This document shows, in pieces, positions 6,189-13,036 of a stretch of DNA of 23,295 nt. The stretch's first letter is position 1, and every line of letters starts with the position of its first letter. Both the position numbers and the translations under genes were made by a program. The notes under the pieces are model-generated. The model ran no database searches, was not told where the DNA came from, and saw only the letters and a list, made by a program, of their open reading frames with translations. This DNA comes from Cypionkella sp. (GTDB lineage: Bacteria; Pseudomonadota; Alphaproteobacteria; Rhodobacterales; Rhodobacteraceae): positions 1 to 23,295 of the forward strand of contig JALRIN010000042.1 of NCBI GenBank assembly GCA_023255415.1, given 5' to 3'.

Positions 6189-7117
6189 GCCGCAAAGACG
6201 CCGGTGCCGCTTGCGCGCAGGCCATTGGCCTCGCGCATCAAAAACAGCGCGCTGATGCCGGTGGCCTTGGCAAAGGCCAGCCCGTCAGCCTCGCCCATCA
6301 CCATCAGCGCCGTTGCCATGGCATCGGCTTGCAGGCAGCGCGGCGCCAGAACGCTGACCGAAGCGGGGCCATCCAGCAGCGGGGCTGCGCGCTGCGGGTC
6401 CATCGTATGCGACAGCCGCTTGCCCTTTATCGTCAGAAAATGCCGGTAATCGCCCGAAGTTGCGACCGCCGCAGCGTCCAGCGCAAGGATTGAATATGCG
6501 GCGCGATCGGGGCTATCGGGCCGCTCGATCGCCACGGGCCAAGGTGTGCCATTGGTCTGGGTTCCAAGCGCGCGCAGCTCGCCGTCGATGGCGCATAGCG
6601 CGTGATCTATGCCAAAGCTTTGCACCACCTCGGCCAGCCGATCAACGCCGTAGCCCTTGGCGATGCCAGCCAGATCCAACCAAAGATCGGCGGTCTTGCG
6701 CGCGCGGCCAGCGGCGAGGTCAAGCTCCAGCGCTAGGCTCGCTTGGATATGCGGCGCGGCACTGGCGGCCTGCAAAGCATCGACGTTGATCGGTGCCCCG
6801 TTAAAGCCCCAAGCGCGCACGGCGGCGCCAAGGTTCATCTCGAAGGCCCCGCCGGTGGCGCGGCTGATGGTTAGACCTTCGGCCAGCACGCAAAGCAAAT
6901 GCGCAGGCAGCGGGTGCCAGACACCGACTTCGGCGGCGTTAAAGCGCATCAGATCGCTGCTCTCGGACCAGTTTGACATCTGGTGATCGATCTCTTCGAC
7001 CGCCGTTTGCAAAGCTGCCTGCAGCGCGGGCGGTGGTGCGCCGTCGATCTGCACCGACCAGAGCGTGCCCATGGTTTTGCCTTGCAACAGGCTGCGTTCA
7101 GTAGACATCTTCTGCAT
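6185..7117 (-). CDS. apbE: ApbE-family FAD:protein FMN transferase
   Basis: ApbE enzymes use FAD to attach FMN covalently to a Ser/Thr of target proteins, usually outside the cytosol. The 310-residue protein has T-M-G-T-L-W near 15-20, G-G-A-F-E-M-N-L-G (usually G-A-F-D-I-T/S-V), D-L-A-G-I-A-K-G-Y-G-V-D, A-A-V-A-T-S-G-D-Y-R-H, H-T-M-D-P, and the Mg-site region Q-A-D-A-M-A-T-A-L. The start at 7117 has GAGG six bases upstream and lies inside the end of the flavoprotein gene (20-bp overlap), so the two are coupled. I see no signal peptide or lipobox: the protein begins MQKMSTERSLLQGKTMGT, which is unusual for an ApbE whose likely target is periplasmic. It is the last gene of the minus-strand redox operon. 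Confidence 0.92.
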   Translation of the reverse strand: MQKMSTERSLLQGKTMGTLWSVQIDGAPPPALQAALQTAVEEIDHQMSNWSESSDLMRFNAAEVGVWHPLPAHLLCVLAEGLTISRATGGAFEMNLGAAVRAWGFNGAPINVDALQAASAAPHIQASLALELDLAAGRARKTADLWLDLAGIAKGYGVDRLAEVVQSFGIDHALCAIDGELRALGTQTNGTPWPVAIERPDSPDRAAYSILALDAAAVATSGDYRHFLTIKGKRLSHTMDPQRAAPLLDGPASVSVLAPRCLQADAMATALMVMGEADGLAFAKATGISALFLMREANGLRASGTGVFAA

Positions 7118-9296
7118 AGCGTCCCTCGGATTTCAGGCTGGCAGCGGTCAGGCCAAGCGGGGCCAAAACCTCGGTCAGCGCCTGTTGCACGCCTGCCGCC
7201 ATGTCACGGCCGCCACAGACCATGATCCGCGCGCCAAGCTGGATCAGCTCGCGCAGGGTCTCGCCGTCTTGGCGCAGCGCGTCTTGCACATAGTGCCGCT
7301 TGCCGCTGCGCGAAAAGGCGGTGGTCAGGCCTGCGAGTTGGCCGTTTTCAGACCATTCCGCCAATTCTTGACCGTAGAACAGATCGGTGTCGGGGTGGCG
7401 CGCGCCGAACCACAGATGCAGCGGGCGGCGGTTGCCTTGGCTGCGGATAAATCCAGCCAAAGGACCAATGCCAGTGCCCGCGCCAATCAGGATCAGCGGC
7501 GTGGTGCCCCGGTCTGGGTGGAAATCGGGGTTGGGGCGCAGGAAGGCCTGTACGCTGTCGCCCGGTTGCAGCGCCATCAACTGACCCGAGCACAGGCCGC
7601 CCGGATGTTTGCGCGCCACGATCTCGACAAAGCCATTGGCACTGGCCGAGGCCAAGGAATAATAGCGCGGAATGCGCGCGCCTTGCGGCACAATGCCCAG
7701 CAGATCGCCGGCTTGAAACCGCATGCCGCGCCCGATCAGCCGCGCCCAAAGGCTGGTTTTGGGCAAAGCAAAGCGCAGAATGGCGGCAGGAGCCTGCACG
7801 GCCTCGCCATAATCGCGGCGCGACAGCAGGGTCAGCGCTTGGGCTTTCGGGGCGCTGGGCTGGTGGTGCAATTCCAGCGCCAGCCCGATCTTTTCGCCAA
7901 AGGCCTGGCCCCAACGCGCGAATTCTTGTGGCGAGCCGCGGTCGATGCGCTGTTCGGGCAGGATCAGATCCCAGCCCTTGGCGCGGGCTGCGGCCTCGAA
8001 GCTGGTGGCAAAACCGCAGAAATCTGGAAAGCTGCTGTCGCCAAAGCCCAGCACGGTCATCGGCACGGTAGGGGTGGCTTCGGCCAGCCGCTCAAGCGCG
8101 CGCTTGGCCGAGGATGGCGCTGTGCCTTCGCCCCAGGTGGCGGTCATCACCACGATCCGTTCGGCATGGCGATAGCGGTCGGGGGCAAAGCTGTTCAGCG
8201 CCGCCATATGCACCGATTGCCCTGCCGCCTGCAGGTTTTTCGCAAGCGTGGTGGCAAAGCCCCAGGTGCTGCCGCCTTCACTGCCGACAAGGATCAGTGT
8301 TTGCGCCTTGGAGGCCGCAGCCATGCCGCGCAGGGCTGGGCGGCCCCGACGGGCCTTGGCCCAAGACAGCGCTCCCGTGATCGCCAGACCCGGAATGGAC
8401 AGCGCCATCAGCCCCAGCAAAAGCCCCCAGACGGCGGCACCTTGGCCCGTGTGCAACAGATAAATCCACTCGCCCAGCTGTGCCCAAGGGCCATTGTCTG
8501 ACCAAGCCAGCATCGCGCCGGTGCCTTGGTCCAGATAGCCCATGCCGCGGTCGGTGGTCAGGGTGAAGACATCTGTCGCATCGCCCGCCGCCGGAAAGGT
8601 CAGATCGCGCAGCTGCGAGACGGGAAGGCTTTGCAAGCCTGCCATCTGCGCCACATCAAAGCCGGTCTGGCCGCTGGTTTGCGACGGAAAAGACGCATAG
8701 GCGCTGTCATCGGGCAAAAGGCTGAAGGTCGAGGCCGTCATCCAAAGGGCCGTCACCGCAGACACCAGCAGGAATGGCATGGCAACCCGCGCCATCTCGC
8801 TGTGAATGCGCCCTTCCCATGGGCCGCGCAGCCGCGCAAACCAGCGCCGCCAGCCGCCCACCCGCCGCATCACCAGCAAGCCCCCCGACACCGAAAGCAC
8901 CAGCATCGCAAGCGCCGCCGCAGCCGTCACCATCCGGCCATTGTCGTTCAAGAACAACGACCGGTGCAGGTTGATCAGCCATTGCTCGAACCTATTGGGG
9001 TCAGTGGTGCCTAGATCCTTGCCGCTGGCCGGATCCACCACCGCCGAGGCGGGCGTGTTGCCGTCAAACCACCAGACGGTGATCTTTCCGGTCGGTGCGC
9101 GCTTGATCTGCTCGACGGTTGGGTGCTGCGCCTGAACCAAGGCTGCAAGTTCGGCGACGTTTTGCTGGGCCGAGGCTTGGCTGCTGGTGACGGTTTCCAA
9201 GGCGGGAAAGACCGACAGCGCAGTGCCCGTTACGGCAAGAAGGATCAGGAAGGCGGCGGCGATCAGGCCGGGCCAGCGGTGCAAAGAGCGGATCAT
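7098..9296 (-). CDS. Membrane PepSY / flavodoxin / NADPH-flavin reductase fusion
   Basis: The 732-residue fusion joins a PepSY_TM membrane module to a CysJ-like reductase. Membrane segments lie near 8-30, 123-145, 170-190 and 283-312, with histidines H6, H111, H165 and H282 at places where this family is thought to bind heme. The loop 31-105 and the loop 191-275 should be periplasmic. A flavodoxin domain (about 332-475, T-A-T-W-G-E-G) is followed by an FAD-binding barrel (R-Y-Y-S-L-A-S, 544-550) and an NAD(P)-binding domain (G-A-G-T-G-I-G-P, 605-612; C-G-G at 694), ending in an aromatic residue as in NADPH enzymes. Automatic annotation may call it sulfite reductase flavoprotein, but the membrane half shows it is a transmembrane reductase. 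The AAAGG six bases before ATG 9296 fits. Substrate (ferric iron, a metal, or a periplasmic flavoprotein) is not shown by sequence. Confidence 0.93.
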   Translation of the reverse strand: MIRSLHRWPGLIAAAFLILLAVTGTALSVFPALETVTSSQASAQQNVAELAALVQAQHPTVEQIKRAPTGKITVWWFDGNTPASAVVDPASGKDLGTTDPNRFEQWLINLHRSLFLNDNGRMVTAAAALAMLVLSVSGGLLVMRRVGGWRRWFARLRGPWEGRIHSEMARVAMPFLLVSAVTALWMTASTFSLLPDDSAYASFPSQTSGQTGFDVAQMAGLQSLPVSQLRDLTFPAAGDATDVFTLTTDRGMGYLDQGTGAMLAWSDNGPWAQLGEWIYLLHTGQGAAVWGLLLGLMALSIPGLAITGALSWAKARRGRPALRGMAAASKAQTLILVGSEGGSTWGFATTLAKNLQAAGQSVHMAALNSFAPDRYRHAERIVVMTATWGEGTAPSSAKRALERLAEATPTVPMTVLGFGDSSFPDFCGFATSFEAAARAKGWDLILPEQRIDRGSPQEFARWGQAFGEKIGLALELHHQPSAPKAQALTLLSRRDYGEAVQAPAAILRFALPKTSLWARLIGRGMRFQAGDLLGIVPQGARIPRYYSLASASANGFVEIVARKHPGGLCSGQLMALQPGDSVQAFLRPNPDFHPDRGTTPLILIGAGTGIGPLAGFIRSQGNRRPLHLWFGARHPDTDLFYGQELAEWSENGQLAGLTTAFSRSGKRHYVQDALRQDGETLRELIQLGARIMVCGGRDMAAGVQQALTEVLAPLGLTAASLKSEGRYAEDVY

Positions 9297-9311
9297 GGGG
9301 AACCTTTAGGC

Positions 9312-9788
9312 TTAAAAGCTATAGGTGAAATCGGCGATATAGCGGCTGCCCTGCACGGGTTTGCCAGCGCCCGCGCTGGTCAGTGGCACGGCGATTTCAT
9401 TTGGGCTTTCGCGCATGTCTTCGGCGGCGGCGTCAATGTGCAGGGTATAGCCTGCGTCAAACAAGGCATCCGCGATCGTCAGCGACAGATAGCCGCCCTG
9501 ACCCGAGCCAATGCTGGCGCCGGTGATGCCTGCCACCTCGGCAGGGTTGCCGCCTGTCAGGCGTACCCAGTCGCTGAGGTGGCGGTAATATTTCGCCCTG
9601 CCGCCCGCCATCCATAGACTGCCCGCATAGGCGCCGTTGGCATCGGTCAGGTAAAAGGCAAGATAAGCGCCATTGCCGCCGTAGCGCGCCATATTGACGT
9701 TCAACGTCACCGTCTTGGCCTGCGCAATGGCGGGCATGATCAGCGCGGTGGTGATGGCAAGGGCGGAGAGAATGGATTTCATCTGCAT
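9312..9788 (-). CDS. Secreted DUF2271 protein, candidate covalent flavoprotein
   Basis: The 158-residue protein has a Sec signal peptide (M-K-S-I-L-S-A-L-A-I..., likely cleaved after A-I-A-Q-A, residue 24). The rest matches periplasmic DUF2271 proteins: a beta-rich N-terminal half (L-A-F-Y-L-T-D-A-N-G, Y-A-G-S-L-W-M-A-G), the Y-Y-R-H-L-S-D-W segment, and a C-terminal beta-sandwich part. Residues 87-96 read G-I-T-G-A-S-I-G-S-G. T-G-A-S fits the [S/T]-G-A-[S/T] core of ApbE flavinylation sites, and Ser92 would be the attachment residue. The usual upstream Asp is absent. AAGGA lies six bases before the ATG at 9788. It is between the PepSY gene and the membrane reductase gene, in an operon that also encodes ApbE, so it could be the acceptor of electrons crossing the membrane. 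Family call is good; flavinylation is inference. Confidence 0.85.
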   Translation of the reverse strand: MQMKSILSALAITTALIMPAIAQAKTVTLNVNMARYGGNGAYLAFYLTDANGAYAGSLWMAGGRAKYYRHLSDWVRLTGGNPAEVAGITGASIGSGQGGYLSLTIADALFDAGYTLHIDAAAEDMRESPNEIAVPLTSAGAGKPVQGSRYIADFTYSF

Positions 9789-9851
9789 GGTATGTCCTTA
9801 TTTTCGTCTGGTTGCGCCAAAGCGCGTGAAAAGGCAGGTTGCGGCGTCAGA

Positions 9852-10157
9852 TCACTTGTCTTTGTGCTCGTCGTGCTCGCCGTGTTCGTTTTCCTTGTAG
9901 CTGCGCACCAGGATTTCCAAGGTGGCGGGATGCAGTTTGACATCCAGCTTTTTGCCAGCGGCATCGGTGCCGGTGACCTCATAGCAGCCATCGTCGATCT
10001 TGATCCGCCGCACCGTCCAGCCATTGTCAGCGGCAAGACGCACAACGGCTTCGCGGGGTTGCCAATCAGTCATCGCCACCGCACAGCGTTCTTCGGCTTG
10101 CGCCATGCTGGCGCTGAGCAGGGCTGTCAGGGTCAAAAATGAGATGTATCTTTTCAT
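9852..10157 (-). CDS. Small secreted PepSY-domain protein with His-rich tail
   Basis: The 101-residue protein has a signal peptide (M-K-R-Y-I-S-F-L-T-L-T-A-L-L..., cleavage likely after S-M-A-Q-A, residue 21). A PepSY-like domain follows: A-V-V-R-L-A-A-D-N-G-W-T-V-R-R-I-K-I-D-D-G-C-Y-E-V-T-G-T-D-A-A-G, then K-L-D-V-K-L-H-P-A-T-L. Cys25 and Cys58 could form a disulfide. The C-terminus, E-N-E-H-G-E-H-D-E-H-K-D-K, is rich in His and acids and could bind divalent metal. I take the ATG at 10157, which has GGAG eight bases upstream; a GTG at 10166 overlaps that GGAG and is unlikely. It is the first gene of the minus-strand redox operon, divergent from the two-component genes. Small PepSY proteins of this kind often accompany response regulator/kinase pairs and cytochromes. 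Confidence 0.85.
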   Translation of the reverse strand: MKRYISFLTLTALLSASMAQAEERCAVAMTDWQPREAVVRLAADNGWTVRRIKIDDGCYEVTGTDAAGKKLDVKLHPATLEILVRSYKENEHGEHDEHKDK

Positions 10158-10192
10158 CAGCGGCACTCCGGCGCAGGGTATCTACAGGCTGG

Positions 10193-10272
10193 CTTATGCG
10201 GCATGAAGCTGACAGCTTGCTGAAGCGATCGAAAAGACTGCTTCAGGATCGCGTCAGCTTGACCCGCTAGGG
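10193..10272. promoter_or_regulatory. Divergent promoter region with paired inverted OmpR-type operators
   Basis: Two copies of AAGCTGAC-N6-CTGAAGC lie in opposite orientation at 10206-10226 (plus strand) and 10240-10260 (minus strand), 13 bp apart and centred on 10233. Inside each, CTGA recurs at exactly 11 bp (10209 and 10220; TCAG at 10243 and 10254), as for tandem half-sites of an OmpR-family dimer. Weak -10 candidates lie 6-7 bases outside each arm: CTAGGG at 10267-10272 for the regulator gene and CATAAG (complement of 10193-10198) for the PepSY operon. Each operator therefore takes the place of the -35, as in PmrA/QseB-type activation. I infer that the encoded regulator binds here and controls both directions. 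Confidence 0.7.
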
Positions 10273-10304
10273 CAGGTCCAAGCCAAAGCAAGAAAAGGAA
10301 AGCC

Positions 10305-10964
10305 ATGCGCATTCTGCTGATCGAAGACGATAAGGTGATTGGCACGGCTGTGCGCGAGCAGATCGAGGCGGATGGCCATTCGGTGGATTGGGCGCAGCGG
10401 TTGGATGCGGCAGGCGATGCGCTGGGCGGCGCGAAGTTTGACCTTTTGTTGCTGGATCTGATGCTGCCCGATGGCCGCGGCATTGGCTTTTTGAAAAGCC
10501 TGCGCGCGCGCGGCAGCACAGTTCCGGTGATTATCCTGACCGCGCTGGATCAAATCTCGGACCGGATCGAGGGGCTGAACGCGGGCGCCGATGATTATCT
10601 GGTTAAACCCTTTGATCTAGCAGAGCTTTCTGCTCGCATCGGATCGGTTGCGCGGCGCTATTCGGGCAACCCTAATCCGGTTTTGCTGCTGCAAGGTTTG
10701 GCGATTGATCTGGCCGCGCGCACCGTGCAGCGCGGTGGCAAGCCAATTGCGCTGACCGCACGCGAATGGGTGTTGTTCGAGGCGTTTTTGCAAAAACCAA
10801 CGCAGCTTTTGTCCAAGGCGCAGTTGGAAGAGCGGCTCTATTCCTTTGACACCGAAATTGAGAGTAATACCATCGAGGTGCATATCAGCCGTCTGCGCAA
10901 AAAGCTGGGGGCAAGCGTGCTGTTGACCGAACGCGGTATGGGCTACCGTTTGGGCCAGCCATGA
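10305..10964 (+). CDS. OmpR-family response regulator
   Basis: The 219-residue regulator has a receiver domain with acidic residues E7, D8, D9, phospho-acceptor Asp51 (L-L-L-L-D-L-M-L-P), a switch Thr in I-L-T-A and Lys in Y-L-V-K-P-F. A winged-helix DNA-binding domain follows (about 125-217), with L-T-A-R-E-W-V-L-F and the recognition-helix region S-N-T-I-E-V-H-I-S-R-L-R-K-K-L, ending G-M-G-Y-R-L. It resembles the QseB/PmrA/TctD branch. AAGGA five bases before the ATG supports the start. It overlaps the kinase gene by ATGA. It is divergent from the PepSY/DUF2271/reductase/ApbE operon and probably regulates that operon and itself through the paired operators between them. The inducing signal is unknown. 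Confidence 0.93.
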   Translation: MRILLIEDDKVIGTAVREQIEADGHSVDWAQRLDAAGDALGGAKFDLLLLDLMLPDGRGIGFLKSLRARGSTVPVIILTALDQISDRIEGLNAGADDYLVKPFDLAELSARIGSVARRYSGNPNPVLLLQGLAIDLAARTVQRGGKPIALTAREWVLFEAFLQKPTQLLSKAQLEERLYSFDTEIESNTIEVHISRLRKKLGASVLLTERGMGYRLGQP

Positions 10965-12289
10965 GCGGGCCGGCCTCGATCCGGTTTCGCACTGCGGTTG
11001 CCCTGTCGATGGTGGTCACGCTGTTGTGGCTTGCGGCGGCGGCTGTGACTTCGCGGTTGTTGACCCGCGAAATGGGGCAGGTGTTTGATTCGGCGCTGCA
11101 AGAGACCGGCCAGCGGATTTTGCAGTTGGCGGTGATCGACGTGCTGTCGCGTGAAGAAGAGGGCATCACCCAACACGTGAACCCGCTTGATACGCATGGC
11201 GAATATTTCACTTATCTTGTGCGTGACACCCAAGGCAGGGTTTTGCTGGCCTCGCATAGTGCAGCGCCAGAGCTTTTCCCAAGCTTTGCGGCGCCTGGAT
11301 TTTATCAAACCGCCGATTTCCGATTTTATCAGGAAATGGCGGTGCAGGGCACGGTGATCTTGACCATTTCCGAACCGATGGCGCATCGCCAAGAGGTCGC
11401 GCGTGAGTTGGCATTGGGGCTGGCGCTGCCGCTGATTGCAGTTATTCCGCTAAGTGTTTTGGGGATTTTCTACGCCTTGGGCTACGGCTTGCACCCTTTG
11501 GGGCAATTGCGCCAACAGTTGGCGCGGCGCGATGCCAACGATCTGGCACCCTTGGGCACCGAAGCCCTGCCCGGCGAGTTGCGCCCGATTGCCGGGGCGG
11601 TGAACCAGTTGTTTTTGCGGCTGGGCAAGGCTTTTGACGCCGAACGCAGTTTTGCCGCCAATGCCGCGCATGAATTGCGCACGCCTTTGGCCGGGGCGGT
11701 GGTGCAGTTGCAACGCTTGCGCCAGCAAACGCGCGAGCCCGAGACCGCGCGGCGGGCTGATGAGATCGAGCTGACGCTGAAACGCCTGACGCGGTTGTCA
11801 GAGCGGTTGGTGCAGCTGTCACGCGCCGAGGGGGCGCGATTGCTGACCGATACGCCGCAGGATCTGTCGGTGGTCTTGCGGCTGGTGTTGCAGGATTTCG
11901 ACCGTGGCCCCGATGCAGGGCGCGCCCAGCTGACTTTGCCGCCTGCGCCGGTTTTGTCGCAGGTTGATCCTGATGCGGTGGCGATTGTGGCGCGCAATCT
12001 GATCGAAAACGCGCTGCGCCACGGCGATGGTGGCAGGGTGCGCGTGGCCTTGTCGAGCCAGGGCGAGTTGAGCGTGGAAAATGACTGTGCAACGGTGTCA
12101 CCGCAGGAGCTGGCCGAGCTTTCGGGCCGATTTGTGCGCGGCATTGGCAGCGGCGAGGGCAGCGGGTTGGGGCTTGCGATTGTCGAGACCATCGCCGAGC
12201 GCATTGGCACGCCCTTGCAGCTCAGCTCGCCCATCCTGGGGCAACAAGGCGGATTTCGCGCGGCGCTTTATCTGGGGCGCCGCGCGTAA
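10961..12289 (+). CDS. Sensor histidine kinase partner of the OmpR-type regulator
   Basis: The 442-residue kinase has membrane segments near 11-30 and 151-175 enclosing a periplasmic sensor part of about 120 residues. That part contains H-G-E-Y-F-T-Y-L-V-R-D-T-Q-G-R-V-L-L-A-S, like the 2CSK_N sensor domain of QseC/TctE-type kinases. A short linker leads to the dimerisation helix with F-A-A-N-A-A-H-E-L-R-T-P-L, where His237 is the likely autophosphorylation site. The ATP-binding domain has the N box R-N-L-I-E-N-A-L-R-H-G and a G-S-G-L-G-L-A-I-V block. The start codon overlaps the regulator stop (ATGA). It converges on the next gene with only 3 bp between stops. Ligand is not evident; the linked genes suggest a metal, redox or envelope signal. 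Confidence 0.93.
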   Translation: MSGPASIRFRTAVALSMVVTLLWLAAAAVTSRLLTREMGQVFDSALQETGQRILQLAVIDVLSREEEGITQHVNPLDTHGEYFTYLVRDTQGRVLLASHSAAPELFPSFAAPGFYQTADFRFYQEMAVQGTVILTISEPMAHRQEVARELALGLALPLIAVIPLSVLGIFYALGYGLHPLGQLRQQLARRDANDLAPLGTEALPGELRPIAGAVNQLFLRLGKAFDAERSFAANAAHELRTPLAGAVVQLQRLRQQTREPETARRADEIELTLKRLTRLSERLVQLSRAEGARLLTDTPQDLSVVLRLVLQDFDRGPDAGRAQLTLPPAPVLSQVDPDAVAIVARNLIENALRHGDGGRVRVALSSQGELSVENDCATVSPQELAELSGRFVRGIGSGEGSGLGLAIVETIAERIGTPLQLSSPILGQQGGFRAALYLGRRA

Positions 12290-12292
12290 TGC

Positions 12293-12913
12293 CTAGCCCA
12301 AGGGCGCCAGCAGGGCTTTCAGCGCTGCCAGCGGGTCTGGGGTCGACCAGATCTCTTCGCCAATGCCGAAAAAGTCGGTGACGAGGGCGAATTTTTCAAC
12401 CAAGGCCAGGTTCAGCGCGCCTTCGGCGATCGAGGGCACCTCGATGACTTGGCTCCACCATTCCAGCAGATCGAAATCGACCTGCGCGCCATTGCCCAAG
12501 GGCGTCGCGCCAATCGGACCAAAGGCGACGTAATCGGCACCGGCTTCGCCTGCGTTCATGCCCTCGTGCCGCGTCACGCCGCAATAGCTGCCGATGATCG
12601 CATCATTGCCTAGTTCTTTGCGCACATAGCGGACCTGGCGCGCGCCATCGGTCAGATGCACACCGTCAAGCCCAAGCCGCTGCACCATCAGCAGATGGTT
12701 TTCGATCACAATCGCCACATCGCGGGCATGGGCGACCATGCGGCAGGCATCGGCGGCGCGGCTGATCAGGTCTTCATCCTTGCCCGCAAGCGCCAGACGC
12801 ACGCAGGCCACATCCACACCATCCAGCACAGCAGCCAGTTGGTCGGGAAAGATTTCCAGATCGAACACCGGAGGGGTGATCAGGGTGATTTGCGGGCGGT
12901 CTTGGTCTGCCAT
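12293..12913 (-). CDS. ThiE/TenI-like TIM-barrel protein, probably not a canonical thiamine phosphate synthase
   Basis: The 206-residue protein fits the thiamine phosphate synthase/TenI fold: V-A-C-V-R-L-A-L, I-V-I-E-N-H-L-L-M, L-G-L-D-G-V-H-L-T-D, I-I-G-S-Y-C-G-V-T-R-H-E, A-G-A-D-Y-V-A-F-G-P-I. Several ThiE active-site positions look changed. The Q-x-R-x-K substrate segment reads C-V-R-L-A, the N-D metal motif reads N-H, and the lysine expected after G-P-I-x-x-T is not visible (G-A-T-P-L-G-N-G). It may therefore have another role, though annotation pipelines will probably name it ThiE. AGGA seven bases before ATG 12913 supports the start. No other thiamine gene is nearby. It diverges from the TrmJ-like gene across 123 bp. 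The residue comparison is from memory of B. subtilis ThiE, not an alignment. Confidence 0.75.
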   Translation of the reverse strand: MADQDRPQITLITPPVFDLEIFPDQLAAVLDGVDVACVRLALAGKDEDLISRAADACRMVAHARDVAIVIENHLLMVQRLGLDGVHLTDGARQVRYVRKELGNDAIIGSYCGVTRHEGMNAGEAGADYVAFGPIGATPLGNGAQVDFDLLEWWSQVIEVPSIAEGALNLALVEKFALVTDFFGIGEEIWSTPDPLAALKALLAPLG

Positions 12914-13036
12914 CGGTCTGTCCTGCGTTTGGTTCAGCCCTTCTAGCGCAGCCTTGCTGCTTTGGCTATGGCCGCAAAACTTGTGCTAAGACGGGGGCTC
13001 GCGTATCAGGCGGCAAGAAGTGACCAGAGGTTTGCC

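Noticed and set aside
7065..8501. Long open frame (478 codons) on the plus strand inside the reductase gene
   Set aside because: It is antisense to a gene with clear domain motifs; its product is low-complexity and rich in Arg, Gln, Ala, as expected for a shadow frame in GC-rich DNA.
7098..9296. Assimilatory sulfite reductase flavoprotein (CysJ)
   Set aside because: The C-terminal half is CysJ-like, but the N-terminal third is a four-segment PepSY_TM membrane module and no CysI gene is nearby.
12962..13036. Upstream start for the TrmJ-like protein
   Set aside because: It adds 25 unconserved residues and overlaps the likely promoter; the ATG at 13037 has AGAGG at seven bases.
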